64,000 nucleotides of DNA. Origin: Dromiciops gliroides. Taxonomy: Eukaryota > Chordata > Mammalia > Microbiotheria > Microbiotheriidae. The notes under the pieces were generated by a model. The model saw only the letters and a program-made list of their open reading frames with translations. It was not told the DNA's origin and ran no database searches. Location: positions 10,798,223 through 10,862,222 of the forward strand of contig NC_057866.1 in NCBI RefSeq assembly GCF_019393635.1, read 5' to 3'. Shown piece after piece: positions 1 through 12,040 of the stretch. Both the position numbers and the translations under genes were made by a program. How positions within the stretch are numbered: position 1 is the stretch's first letter; each line of letters opens with the position of its first letter.

Positions 1-299
1 ATAATTCAAGGGTCTTCTTAGGACTGACACCAAGAGGGCAAGAGGGAGACCAGGACTGGGCTCCAACCAAGCAGGTACAAGAAGTAGCCAAGGCGGGGGC
101 GCCCCAGCCCAAGGGTGCTGAGTCATGCTTACCTCACCCCTTACTCTGAAGTCCTTCTTACCCAACCTGACTGTAGTCACACCCCTCCTTCAGTTCCTCA
201 AGGGGAAGGGACTGTCTCTCCCACTGCTTTCACATCCCCTGTACCTAGGACAGTAGATGCTCATTAAAAATTGTTTTCTTCTTTAACGTTTTGTTGATG

Positions 300-600
300 A
301 CAGGGGTTTTTTTTAAATTTTTTGTTTTTATATCACCTATGCTTCCCCATGCTTCCCTTGTCTCCCCAACACCCACCTCCAGTCATTCCTTGTGATAAAG
401 AATTTTAAAACAGGAAGAAAAGGAGTTTGCAAAAATTTATCAACATATCAGATATCAGGCAGCATTCTACACGCATAATCCGCCACCTCTGCCAAGAAAG
501 GAGAACGAGACCTTCCCTAATCTCTTCCGGGAGCCATAGGTGATCATAGTGAACCATTCAATTTCAGTTGTTTCTTTCTGCTTTCCATTACCATTTCACA
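300..600 (-). repeat. L1 3' end fragment
   Basis: Reverse-oriented 3' portion of a marsupial L1: 'tttttatatcacctatgc', then 'ccgccacctctgccaagaaagg', shared with the L1 fragment at the right end of the window (63,360-63,400). Bases 1-300 hold nothing I recognise. Confidence 0.55.
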
Positions 601-734
601 GGGGGCTAGTACATGTACAGACCTCAGCACTCCCCATGGCCCATGCTCGGGAGCTGCTTCGGGGGGAATTGGGATGTCTGCAGCATCCAGGGATCTTCTG
701 AAACTGGGTCAACTTGGCCCCCCAAGACAAGGCA

Positions 735-870
735 AGTCCATGTGCATTTAATAAGTGCTTATTGAGTGCCTGGCAATGTGCCAAGCTCTGGGTTACAAGG
801 AAAGACAAAAGAATCCCTGCCCTCAGGGAGCTCTCAGTCTAACACAAGACAACATGCAAACAACTTTATA
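735..870 (+). repeat. Old interspersed repeat (tail family, copy 1)
   Basis: 'agtgcctggcaatgtgccaa' followed by 'cctgccctcagggagctctc' and 'caacatgcaaacaac'. The same order appears at 2312-2435 and 59042-59200. The family is not assigned. Bases 870-1830 hold no gene or repeat I can support. Confidence 0.5.
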
Positions 871-1834
871 AAAAAGAGAGTGGATGGAAAGTCTTTTTTT
901 CATTGGCCAAGCATCCCGACCCATGAGTGTCTTCAGAAGCACCTGAGTCAGCAAGGTGACACCTTCACTTTCTGCATCCAGGGAGACCATAATGCCCGGA
1001 AGCACAGGGTCTTGGGTCCTCCTTCCTTCACTGAGGCCCCATGGCCCCATGGGAACCCCAAGGAACAAGGCCTTCTTGGCCAAAAGACCAAGTTATCTTT
1101 TTCCATTCTAGAGGTACGGAGTAGAAACCTCAACCTTGGGAGTTTCAAAGATTGGTGAGAGAGCCATGGGGGTGCCAAAGTCAGAATCCAGACCAGCACA
1201 ACTTGGGTACTTCAGGAAATAGGGAACAAGGGGTGATCTTTGGGAGTGACTGCTGGGACTTCAATCCAGCAGCAAGACTCATCTGGCAGCAGTGTCCCTG
1301 TGGATGGGAACTTGCAGGGGCCAAGGGGAGGGAGGCAGGCACTGAATGAACCATATTGTGAATCCAATCCCCACCTGCCCTGGACCTAATTGATGTAGGA
1401 AGGATTAGGCCCCTATGGTGTTAGGGTCATTTGAATGAAGTGAGCAGGACCCAGAAAACAACCTACCCCCGCCATGATTACAACAAAGGAAACATTAGCT
1501 AACATATGTAGAGCACTTTGCAAATCTTTAAGCATTACAGAAATGTCAGCTGTTCTTGTGCTTGTCATTATTGCTGTAATGCCCCCTTAGGGCTCACTGA
1601 ACCAATGCAGGCTGCCTGTCACTGGCCACCCCAGAGGGGTGGCAATCACTACTTCCGGTGCCTTAGGCCTGACCCTCTTAGTCTCTGGGATAGGGCTAGC
1701 CTCACAAACTCTGCCCATGTGATCTTATTTTAATTTAATTTATCTGTTTAACATCTAATAGCTTTCACCAAAGGATATTTACTTCACAGACAGAGCAAAA
1801 ACAAAGGTTTCACAAATCCAGCAACATCATTTTA

Positions 1835-1975
1835 CAAATGAGGAAACTGAGGTGAGGGAAGTTAAGTGACTTGTCCAAGGACAGGTGACTAATAAAGAGC
1901 TGAGACAGGATTTGAACTCAGATCTTGTTGACTACAAGTCCAGTACTCTATTCACTGTGCCACCTGACTGCTCAA
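1835..1975 (-). repeat. MIR/THER-type SINE
   Basis: 'acaaatgaggaaactgaggt', 'taagtgacttgtccaagg' and 'tttgaactcagatctt' in the order of a reverse tRNA-CORE SINE. Confidence 0.7.
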
Positions 1976-2011
1976 CTTGCGAGAGGGAGTTTCTTTAAAA
2001 AGGAGTGATGG

Positions 2012-2161
2012 AGGCGGCTAGGTGGCACAGTGGATAAAGCACTGGCCCTGGATTCAGGAGGATCTGAGTTCAAATCTGGCCTCAGACACTTGACACTTAC
2101 TAGCTATGTGACCCTGGGCAAGACACTTAACCCCCATTGACCGCAAAAACAAACAAACAAA
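2012..2161 (+). repeat. Marsupial SINE
   Basis: WSINE1/SINE1_MD type with A box, B box and (CAAA)n tail. Flanked by 'aaaaaggagtg' at about 1998 and 2163. Confidence 0.9.
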
Positions 2162-2311
2162 AAAAAGGAGTGGTCACCCAAAAAAGAGTGATAGGGGATC
2201 AGGACAATCCACAACTGAATCTGGTAAGGCTTCTTAAAGGGAACAAGAGATGCTCAGGTGGGAAGGGAGGGCACTCCAGGGAGGGGGAACAGCATGGGTG
2301 AAGGCATGGAG

Positions 2312-2435
2312 ATAAGAGAATAATACATTGAGCACCTGTCAGGCACTGTGGTAGGCACTGGCAAAACAAAAGCAAAAAATGAAATCATTCCTACTTTCAT
2401 GTAGTTTTCATTCTAAGGGGACAGACAGAAAACAC
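2312..2435 (+). repeat. Old interspersed repeat (tail family, copy 2)
   Basis: 'caggcactgtggtaggcact' and following, the same arrangement as 735-870. Weakly conserved. Confidence 0.4.
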
Positions 2436-2648
2436 ACCTTGAAGTTCCAGTGGAAGGGATCCACCTCCACCCCAATTAACCCTGGAAGACCCAGGAATCT
2501 CAAAAGAACCATTCAGAAGGAAAGAGTGTGAATTAGTCCTGGATGAATTTCAAAGGATCATAGTGGCTTTGGGTCATTGCATGAAAATAGATGATTAAAA
2601 AAAAAAGAAAAGAAAAGAGATGATTCAATACAGGAAACATCTTGGGAT

Positions 2649-3247
2649 TGTAAAGAATTAATTGTGATTTGAGGTTTGTATGACCCCATCTTTTGGCTAG
2701 GATTGGAACCATTGGCACACTCACTGCCTGGGGCTCAGGTGCTGCCTGCTCCTTACCTGGCACGGTGCTCCACCCACTGGCTGTAGCCATTGCCATTGCA
2801 CTGGCAGCTTACATCATCACCATGGGCGATGCCTACATGGGCCTGGCAAAATTATAATAACTGGAAGCCCAGTGAGGGCAGTCATGTGACTGTCAGTCAG
2901 GGCTGCCAGTCAATTGGCCTGGGGCTGTGTGTGGTCAGCCCAGGGTTTGCTGGGAAAGAGAAGGGAGGAGATTTGCCATTCTGGTGTATCAGCTAGAGAG
3001 AGATGGGAGGCAGCTTTTTGCTCTGCTGAGACCCGGACGGTGGTTCGATCGCAGGTTGTATCATTTTCCTTTCCCCATTCCCTTTTTTCCCTTGTCCTTA
3101 ATTCTACTAATCTTACTTGTGTTCTAAGTTCGTTCTTGTTAATAAACCCTGTTCTGTTTTTGAAAGAGGCTGTTATTCTTCTTCCTTGCCCCAATATTGT
3201 GGCCAGCTGCCTAATTAACATTCCCCAATTAAAATTTGGCCCCTACA
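2649..3247 (+). mobile_element. Solo LTR of an endogenous retrovirus (family 1, copy A)
   Basis: Fossil, 599 bases, beginning TGTAAAGAATT and ending CCCCTACA. Flanked by the 4-base duplication GGAT (2645-2648 and 3248-3251). An AATAAA lies near 3141. A second LTR of this family is at 10026. The 4-base duplication suggests a gammaretrovirus-like (class I) element. No internal region remains. Bases 3,252-3,690 hold nothing I recognise. Confidence 0.8.
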
Positions 3248-3689
3248 GGATAGATTGAAGAGAATCAGTAACACCCTGTGACTCTCAGTTGAAAAACAAG
3301 CTAGCTCAGAGCCATAATGGATCAAAGGCTCCAAATGTTGAGGCTGAGGATCACAAGCCCCTGAAAGGAATCACTTGGAGGGAGGAGAGAAGGGAAAAGT
3401 GCATCTCTGACTTCCTACCCCTCCCCACTTCTGTCACTTTAACAGAAATGCTGGACCAAGCATCCATCTGCTGGGAGTAGAGATGTGCGAAGAACAGAGA
3501 AGTTATGCCAAGAAAAGATAGTCAATTATCCAGAGACAGAACTGATCAGATTAGGGCCTTGTGAACTTAAAAACTCAGTGGACATGGAGGTCTTATCAAT
3601 TTTGGTGGCGGTGTCCACCAAAGAGAGCAGCCCCACTATGAGAAACTGTGGTTGTTGTCTGAGTCTGCATCAGGAGCTGGTTGGTTGTT

Positions 3690-4165
3690 GTCCTTCATGT
3701 TCAAAGAAGACCACAATGACGTCACTATGTTGGGGTCAAGGTTCAGCATGTCAACTGTGGCTGATTAGGCCAATATGATCTCAGAAGGTCCTACCACAGG
3801 TCTGGACAAATAGTCCATATGAACATTTGGAGTGGAGAGGTCTAAATTTGCACATCTTTTGAGCTACTGCAATTCTGCTTTGTTCATGGAGTAAAATACC
3901 TTCTTTGATGCCGGCACACCATGCTAGATAGGTCCTGTGCCAGTGTCTCCCATGTCTCACAATTGATTCCAAAGTTCTTCAGAGAGACCTTGAGAGTATC
4001 CTTGTATCGCCCCTTCTGACCTCCATGTGAGTGCTTGCCTCAGGTGAGTTCTCCATAAAATAGTCTTTTAGGCAAATGTACTTTTGGCATTCAGATAACG
4101 TGGTCCCCCCCTCACAGTTGTGCTCTCTGCAGTTTAGTTTGAATGCTTGGCAGTTTAGCTCAAGA
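3690..4165 (-). repeat. RTE-class LINE, 3' part
   Basis: Reverse-strand reading gives the C-terminal RTE reverse-transcriptase block: RWAGHVIRMP, then YKDTLKVSLKNFGI and ETWETLAQD, with a stop codon inside, so it is dead. Its upstream part lies at 9176-9590; the two are separated by a later L1 insertion. Confidence 0.75.
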
Positions 4166-4615
4166 AAGGACCTCATATATTTAGAGAATCAACTAAAAAA
4201 CTACTTGAAACAATTACCAACTTTAGCAAAGTTGCAGGATATAAAATAAATTCACATAAATCATCAGCATTTCTATCCATGACCAACAAAGCTCAGCAGT
4301 AAGAGATAGAAAGAGAAATTCCATCTGAAGTTACTGTCGACAATATAAAATATTTGCGCCAGGACAAACCCAGGAACTCTATGAACACAATTACAAAACA
4401 CTTTTCACACAAATAAAATCAGATATAAATAACTGGAAAAATATCAGTTGCTCATGAATAGGCCGACCTAATATAATAAAAATGACAATTCTATCTAAAT
4501 TAACTTATTTATTCAGTGCCATACCACTCAGACTACCTAAAATTTATTTTTTAGAGCTAGAAAAAATAATAACAAAATTCATCTGGAAGAACAAAAGGTC
4601 AAGAATATCAAGGGA

Positions 4616-4771
4616 GGGTAACTAGGTGGCACAGTGGATAAAGCACCGGCCCTGGATTCAGGAGTGCCTGAGTTCAAATCCGGCCTCAGATAATTGACAC
4701 TTACTAGCTGTGTGACCCTAGGCAAGTCACTTAACCCCAAATGCCTCACCAAAAAAAATTAAAAATAAAAA
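4616..4771 (+). repeat. Marsupial SINE inside the L1
   Basis: Full-length copy with a 15-base target duplication 'aagaatatcaaggga' at 4601-4615 and 4772-4786. Confidence 0.95.
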
Positions 4772-6289
4772 AAGAATATCAAGGGAACTAATGAAAAAAA
4801 ATGCACAGGAAGGTGGGCTAGCCATACCACATCTGAAGCTATACTATAAAGCAACAGTCATCAAAATTATTTGGTACTGGCTAAGAAATAGAGTGGTGGA
4901 TCAATGGAATAGGTTAGGCACAAGAGACACAGTAATAAATGACTATAGCAATCTACTATTTTTATCCCAGCTTCTGGGATAAAAACTCACTATTTGACAA
5001 AAACAGGTGGGAAAACTGGAAGATAGTATGGAAGAAACTAGGCATAGACCAACATCTTATACCATATACCAAAATAAGGTCAAAATGGATACATGATTTA
5101 GACATGTACCATAGGTGATACCATAGGTAAATTAGGAGAGGAAGGAATAGTCTACCTCTCAATCTGTGGAGAGGAGAAGAATTTATGACCAAACAAGAGA
5201 TAGAGAATATTACTAAATACAAAATGGATGATTTTTATTACATTAAATTAAAAAGGTTTTGTACAAACAGAAGCAATGTATCCAAAATTAGAAGGGAAGC
5301 AAAAAGCTGGGAAACAATTTTTACAGTCAGTATTTCTGATAAAGTCCTCATTTCTAAAATATATTAACTAAGTCAAATGTATAAGAATGCAAGTCATTCC
5401 CCAATTAAGAAATGGTCAGAGGATATGAACAGGCAGTTTTCAGATGAAGAAATCAAAGCTATCTATTGCCATATGAAAAATTGCTCTAAATCACTATTGA
5501 TTAGAGAAATGCAAATTAAGACAACTCTGAGGTACCACCTCACACCTGTCAGATTGCCTAATATGACAAAAAAGGAAAATAATAAATGTTGGAGAAGCTG
5601 TGGAAAAACTAATGCACTGTTGGAGCTATGAATTGATCCAACCATTCTAGAGAGCACAGTTTGGAACCATGCCTAAAAGACTATAAAACTGTGCATGCCC
5701 TTTGACCCAGCAATACCACTACTAGATCTATATCCCAAGGAGTTCATAAAATATTTATAGCTGTGATGGCAAAGAATTGGAAATTGAAGAGATGCCCATC
5801 AATTGGAGAATGGATAAACAAGTTGTGGTATCGGAATGTAATGGAATACCATTATACTGTAAGAAACAATAAGCAGGCAGATTTCAGAAAAACCTGGAAA
5901 AACTTAAATGGACTGATGCTGAGTAAGATGGGCAGAACCAGGAGAACATTGTACACAGTATCAACAACATTGTGTGATGATCAACTGTGATAGACTTAGC
6001 TCTTCTCAGCAATACAATGGCCCAAGATAATCCCAAAGGGCTCATGAAGGAAAATGTTTTCCACATCCAGAAAAAAGAACTGTGGAATCAGGATGCAGAT
6101 TGGACCATACTGTTTCTACCTTTTTTGGTTTTTGAGGTTTTTCCCTTTTGTTCTGATTCTTCTTCCACAATATGGCTAATGCAGAAATATGTTTAATGTG
6201 ATTGTACATATATAACCTATATCAGATTGCTTTCTTCTTGGGGAAGGGGGAGGGAACGGAGGAAGGAAGAAAAATTTGGAACTAAAAAA

Positions 6290-9120
6290 ATTTTTTTTTC
6301 AGCAACAAACATTTATTTGATTTTCCAGTTACATGTAAGGGTAGTTTTCAACATTCATTTTCATAAGATTTAGAGTTCCAAATTTTTCTCCCTCCCTCCC
6401 TTCCTTTCCTCCCCCTTCACAAGATCGCAAACAAGTTATACATGTACAATCCACAAGTGTTCTTTTTATCAGTTCTTTCTATGGGGTGCATAGTAAGCTT
6501 CCTCGTTAGTTCCTTGGAATTGTCTTGGATCATTGCACTGCTGAGAGTAGCTAAGTCATTCACAGTTGCTCATTGAACAATACTGCTGTCACTTATGCAC
6601 AATGTCCTCCCAGCTCTGCTCACTTCACTATATATCGATGTTCATTAGTCTTTCCAGGTTTTTCGGGGATCATCCTGTTTGTCATTTCCTGTAGCACAAG
6701 ACCATTCCACCACAATCATATAACACAGCTTCTTCCATCATTCCTCAGTGGATGGACATTCCCTTGATTCTCAATTCTTAGCCTCCACCAAGAGTTGCTA
6801 TGAATATTTTTTGTACAATTTTCCCCCTTTTCTCTTTTTCATAATTGCTATTGTCAATTGTTTCCCTTCCATCCTATTCCCTTCCCCATGATATTTATTC
6901 TATTATCCATCTTCTTTCATCCTATCACTCTTCAAAAGGGATTTGCTTCTGTCTGTCCCCTCCCCCACTCTGCCCTTCCTTCTTTTGCCCCTCTCTCTTT
7001 ATCCCCTTCCCCTCCTATTTTCCTGCAGGGTTAGAGAGATTACTCTACCCAATTGAGTGTGTACATTATTCCCTCCTTGAGCCAATTCTAATGAGATTGA
7101 GGTCTTTGAGCCAATTCTGATGAGTGTTAGGCTCATTTACTGCCCAGATTAAACAGATTACTCTACCCAGTTGGGTGTGTCTGTTAGTCCCTAGGTCATT
7201 GAGCCTTTTCTGATGAGTGTAAAATTCATTTACTGCCCTGCTCCTCTCCCATCTCTTCCCCAACTCCATAAGCCTTTTACTGTTACTTTCATGTAGGATT
7301 TCACTTCTGCCCTTCCCCCTCCCCCAGTGAATTCCCTAAACCCCTCAATTTAACCCTAAAGGTGTCATCATCTAGCTAAGTGGCACAGTGGACAAATCAT
7401 CACCCCTGGACCCAGGGGGATCCCAGCTTAAACCTGGCCTTAGACACAAGACAGTCACCCACTGTATGACCCCAGGTATGTCCCCCAGCTCCAATTTTTT
7501 TTATGGGTCTTGTATCTGGAAGTCTAATTTGCCATTCAGTTCAGGTCTTTTCATCACAAATATCTGAAAGTCTTCTTTTTCATTAAAGTCCCATTTTTTC
7601 CGCTGAAAGATTATGCTGAGTTTTGCTGGGTAGGTGATTCTTGGTTGTAATCCCATTTCCTTTGCCCTTTGGAATATCATATTCCATGCCCTCCGGTCCT
7701 TTAATGTAGAAGCTGCTAGATCTTGTGCTATCCTGACTGGGGCTCCACAGTACTTGAATTCTTTCTTTTTGGCAGCTTGCAATATTTTCTCCTTGACCTG
7801 AGAGCTCTGGAATTTGGCTATAATATTCCTAGGAGTTTTCCTTTTGGGATCTCTTTCTGGAGGTGATCAGTGGATTCTTTCAATTTCTATTTTAGCTTCT
7901 TCTAGAATTTCAGGGCAATTTTCCCTGAGAATATCTTGGAAGATGGTGTCTAAGCTCTTTCCTTAATCATGGTTTTCAAGTAGACCAATAATTTTCAAAT
8001 TATCTCTCCTGGACCTATTTTCCAGGTCAGCAGTTTTTCCCAGAAGATATTTCACATTGCCCTCTATTTTTTTATTCATTTGGATTTGCTTTATTGTGTC
8101 TTGGTTTCTCCTAAAGTCACTGGCTTCTGTTTGTTCAATCCTAATTCTTAGGCAGTTATTTTCATCAGAGAGCTTTTGTACCTCCTTTTCCATTTGACTT
8201 TTCAAGCTGTTGACTTTTTTCTCGTGTCTTTCCTGCATCCCCCTCATTTCTCTTTCCATTTTTTCCTCTACCTCTCTAACTTGATCTTCAAAGTCCTTTT
8301 TGAGCACCTCTATGGCCTGAGACCAATTCGTATTTTTCTTGGAAGCGTTAGATATAGGGGCCCTGATGTTGACATCTTCCTCTGAGGGTGCCCCTCGGTC
8401 TTCCTTGTTACTGAAGAAACTTTCTATGGTCCTCACCTTTCTCTGTTGGCTCATCTTGCCTTTCTTTTACTTGACTTTTAGCTCCTTAAAGTGGGGCACT
8501 GTTTCCAGGCTGCAGTATCCCAAGCTTAAGAAGTCCCAGGTGGTATGATTTAAGGAGAATCAGGTTCTTCACTCACCCGGCCTGTTCCCTGGTCCTTAGA
8601 TGACCCCAGACCAACTTGCTAATCAACCAGCTTTGTGTGGTGTGGTTGTCAGCTCTGAGGAGCCTGTGCCCCTCCCCAACCTGACCCACTGCTACTCAAG
8701 CCCACCTCCTGGTTCTCAGCAGGGGTGTAGAATCCAAGTTCTGCCTTAGCACCAGCATAGACCCCTGTAGTCTCCCCCCTGCCCAGGGCTCAGCCCACTC
8801 ACCAGACTGTGAGCTTAGTTCCAGACAACACTAGCGCTTCAGCTGATTCAGAGGCTCTGGGGGTCTCCCTCTCTGGTAAGGCCTTCCTGGGACTGGATCT
8901 GTGTCAGGATGACTGTGGGATTGGGCCCGACTCCTGTCTCAGCACAGCAGCTCCCTCCTTCTGACCTTCCAAGCTGTTCTTGGTTAGAAGATGATTTCAG
9001 CACATTCTTCTGTGAGTTTTGCTGCTCTGGGCATTTTCCTATGGCGTTATTTGGATGTTTTTTGGAGCGATCCTGTCATGAGTTCGGGAGCTCACTATCT
9101 TGGCTCCGCCCCGGAAGTCC
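6290..9120 (-). repeat. HAL1 (half-L1) element: ORF1 and 3'UTR without ORF2
   Basis: Reverse-oriented insertion of about 2.8 kb with its poly(A) at 6291-6299 and target duplication 'tggaactaaaaa' at 6278-6289 and 9121-9132. On its sense strand it has a 5' leader (9120-8455), an L1-type ORF1 (8454-7501, about 318 codons) with a charged coiled-coil N half (EKEVQKLSDENNCLRIRIEQ), two in-frame stops after residue 163, and the conserved C-terminal domain (RAWNMIFQRAKEMGLQPRI). No ORF2 follows; about 1.2 kb of UTR-like sequence leads to the tail. A diverged old SINE lies at about 7366-7500. Confidence 0.8.
7366..7500 (+). repeat. Diverged marsupial SINE inside HAL1
   Basis: 'tagctaagtggcacagtgga' head and degraded B box ('cagcttaaacctgg'). 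More diverged than most copies here. Confidence 0.65.
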
Positions 9121-9175
9121 TGGAACTAAAAATCTTATGAAAATAAATGTTGAAAACCATCTTTACATATAACTT

Positions 9176-9590
9176 TACATATAACCTCAGTGTCTTGTAC
9201 CTTATCCTGCCAGGTGATCTTCCGAACCTTCCTGAGACATTTCAAATGGAAGTGGTTCATTTTCCTGGCACCACGCTGGTAGACCGTCCAGGTTTCACAG
9301 GCACACAGCAATGAGCACAATGGCTCTGGAGACCTTCAGTTTGGTTGGTGGTCTAATATCTCTTCTCTCCTACACCTTCCTTCAAAGCCTCCCAAATGGT
9401 GAGCTAGCTCTGGCAATGTGAGAATCAAAATCTATGTGCACATCCCTGGAAAGTATACTACCAAGGTAAGTGAACTTATCCCCAACATTCAATATTTCAC
9501 CATTTGCTAGAACTTATGGTTTCACGTATAGATGGTGTGGTTCTGGCTGGTCTTGGTGTTAATCATTAGGCCAAAATTAACACAAGCAAC
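9176..9590 (-). repeat. RTE-class LINE, upstream part
   Basis: Reverse reading gives CETWTVYQRGARKMNHFHLK and CLRKVRKITWQDKVQDTEV, the RTE block that normally lies just before that found at 3690-4165. Same element, split by the L1. Confidence 0.75.
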
Positions 9591-9742
9591 AGAGAATCCA
9601 GACCTAAGAGATTCATCAAGGACAAACCAAACACACCCCAAAAAAAGACAATTTCAGGACACTATAAGGTTACCAACCTTTGGCCCTTAGCAACAAGATT
9701 TCCTAAGGGGAATTTAATGAGGACCCTACAAAAATAGAACAG

Positions 9743-9890
9743 GGGGGCAGCTAGGTGGCGCAGTGGATAGAGCACCGGCCCTAGAGTCAGGAGTACCTGA
9801 GCTCAAATCCAGCCTCAGATACTTAACACTTACTAGCTGTGTGACCCTGGGCAAGTCACTTAACCCCAATTGCCTCACTAAAAAAAAAGA
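9743..9890 (+). repeat. Marsupial SINE
   Basis: Full copy, target duplication 'aaaatagaacag' at 9731-9742 and 9891-9902. Confidence 0.95.
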
Positions 9891-10025
9891 AAAATAGAAC
9901 AGTACCTCCAATAACCAGGAACTGAGTTACCACATGCAACATGACTTCCCTACACATTTTATACTATTTCCTTACTGTTTTACTATAAGTTTGAGTCCAC
10001 TATCCCCAAGAAAATTATGTGCAAG

Positions 10026-10781
10026 TGTAAAGAATTAATTGTTATTTGAGGTTTTTATAACCCCATCTTTTGGCTAGAATTTTTTTTTTTTAAACCTTGG
10101 GGGAGGGGCAGCTAGGTGGTACAGTGAATAGAGCACTGGCCCTGGAGTCAGGAGTACCTGAGTTCAAATCCAGCCTCAGATACTTAACACTTACTAGCTG
10201 TGTGACCCTGGGCAAGTCACTTAACCCCAATTGCCTCACTTAAAAATTTTTTTTTAATTAAAAAAATTAAAAACCTCGGCACACTCACTGGCCTCTGGGG
10301 CTCCGCAAACAGCACAGTGCTCCACCCACTGGTTGTAGCCGTCGCCATGGAGTTGGCACCTCACATCATCACCACTCGCTGAGTCCTACATGGGCCTGGC
10401 AAAATTATAATGACTGGAAGCCTAGTGAGGGCAGTCATGTGACTGTCAGAGTGGCCAGCCAATTGGCTGGGGGCTGTCTGGGGTCTGCTGGGAAGAAGGG
10501 AGGAGATTTGCCATTCTAGCTGGAAGCTAGAAGGCAACAGGACGCCACTGTATATTCTCAGCTGATTCCTGGACGGTGGTGTTATTCAGGTTGTATAATT
10601 TCCCTTTCCCCATTTTATTTCCTTTCCCTTGATCCTACTGATCCTGTTTGTTTGTTTTTTTAAGTTCATTCTTGTTAAATAAATCCTGCTGTTTTGAGGG
10701 AGGCTGCCAGTCTCCTTCCTTGTCGCAGTATTGCAGCAAGCCACTTAGCTAACATTCCCCAATTAAAAATTGGTCCCCACA
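10026..10781 (+). mobile_element. Solo LTR (family 1, copy B) with SINE insertion
   Basis: Fossil. Starts TGTAAAGAATT and ends GGTCCCCACA; it matches the LTR at 2649 along its whole length apart from a SINE at about 10105-10260. No clean target duplication is seen. No internal region remains. Confidence 0.75.
10105..10260 (+). repeat. Marsupial SINE inside the LTR
   Basis: Complete copy. Flanking 'taaacct'/'taaaaacct' looks like a slightly changed target duplication. It dates the LTR as older than this SINE insertion. Confidence 0.9.
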
Positions 10782-10908
10782 TACGAATGGAGTATGCTCT
10801 AGTTTGGGGAGATTGTTGTTCTTGTTCTTGTTCTTATTATTTAAAAAAAAAAAACCAACCATCCTGGCTATACCTTCTTAGTAAATACCTTTTGTAAAAA
10901 CTAAGTCT

Positions 10909-11085
10909 GGGGCAGCTAGATGGTGTAGAGGATAAAGCACTGGCCCTAGATTCAGGAGGACCTGAGTTCAAATCTGACCTCAGACACTTGACACTTATTA
11001 GCTGTGTGATCCTGGGCAAGTCACTTAACCCTCATTGCCCTGCAAAAAAACCAAAAAAAACCAAAAAACAAGCAAACAACAAAAA
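10909..11085 (+). repeat. Marsupial SINE
   Basis: A box changed (TGGTGTAGAGG), B box intact, long mixed A/C tail. Flanked by copies of 'ctaagt'. Confidence 0.85.
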
Positions 11086-11891
11086 AAAACCTAAGTAAGT
11101 CTAACTGATAGTCAGTGACAAGCACACTGGTAGGGGCTCATGATCAATAATACTAGAAAACATTCATCCTTCTCAGGTTTAGCTCTAGAATTCCAAGGAA
11201 GGTAGTAGTTAGCTTCTTTCTGGAGACCAAGCTGTGGATACAAGTAAAGTTTGGAGAAGTAAGGCCCGAAGGGGTTCTTCATACAGAATCAATATAAATA
11301 AAATAAAATAAATACAATGTCGTTTAGAAGGGAGAGCACCAGCACTTGGGGGCGGGGGGTGCACAGTCAGGAAAAGCTTCCTCTAGAAGGTAGTGCTTGA
11401 GTTCAGTGCTGAAGAGAGGCATTCTTTGAAGTGGAGGTAAGGATGGAGTGCATTCTAAGCATGGGTAATGCCTAATACAAAGACAGAGATGAGAGTATTG
11501 TACCTGAAGAACAGAGAAGGACGGTTTGACTGGATCACAGTGTGGAAAGAGAGGTTGGAATCACCTTAAAAGCTAAATGGGGTGTTTATCATTTATATTA
11601 AAGAGACTAGGGAGCCCCTGGAGTTCATTAAGTAGGGGTGGTCAGATCTATACTTAAACTCTAGGGGAGCAATGTGTGGGATGTAGTGGGGTCAGGATAT
11701 ATTGGAGGCAGGGAGAACAGTTAGGAGGCTGTTGAACTAGTCCAGAAGAGAAGGTGATAAAGGCCTGGAATAGAATGTCTATAAAAGTAGAGAAGAGTCA
11801 CATACAAGAAAGGCTATAAAAATAGAAATGGTGAGATCTGCCAATTGAGGAGATATGAAGGGTGACAGGGGTTAAGAATAAGACAAAGTGG

Positions 11892-12040
11892 AGGACAGTT
11901 AGGTGGCACAATGGATAAAGCCCCAGCCCTGGATTCAGGAGGACCTGAGTTCAAATCCGGCTTTAGAAACTCGACACTTACTAGCTGTGTGACCCTGGGC
12001 AAGTCACTTAACCCTCACTGCCCCACAACAACAACAAAAA
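11892..12040 (+). repeat. Marsupial SINE
   Basis: Target duplication of about 18 bases starting 'aagaataag' at 11874-11891 and 12041-12058, with one difference. Confidence 0.95.

Larger units (their letters stand above)
4166..9175 (+). repeat. L1 ORF2 3' portion with UTR, carrying nested inserts
   Basis: 5'-truncated L1. It starts in the reverse-transcriptase region (VAGYKINSHKS motif near 4225), continues through the ORF2 C terminus (4791-5990, e.g. [20 protein letters not shown]) with many stops and frame breaks, and has the 3'UTR split at 6289/9121. It contains a SINE (4616-4771) and a half-L1 (6290-9120). The L1 body itself is about 2.1 kb. Confidence 0.8.

Noticed and set aside
7963-8454. 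A possible new coiled-coil host gene (163 codons, minus)
   Set aside because: It is the N-terminal half of an L1-type ORF1; the rest follows after in-frame stops and the unit has retroposon ends.
9721-9911. tRNA genes suggested by A and B boxes in the many short repeats
   Set aside because: The boxes belong to tRNA-derived SINE heads; no copy can form a complete tRNA cloverleaf with an acceptor stem.
2649-10781. A full provirus bounded by the two family 1 LTRs
   Set aside because: The sequence between them is LINE and SINE DNA with no retroviral internal region, and the first LTR has its own target duplication.
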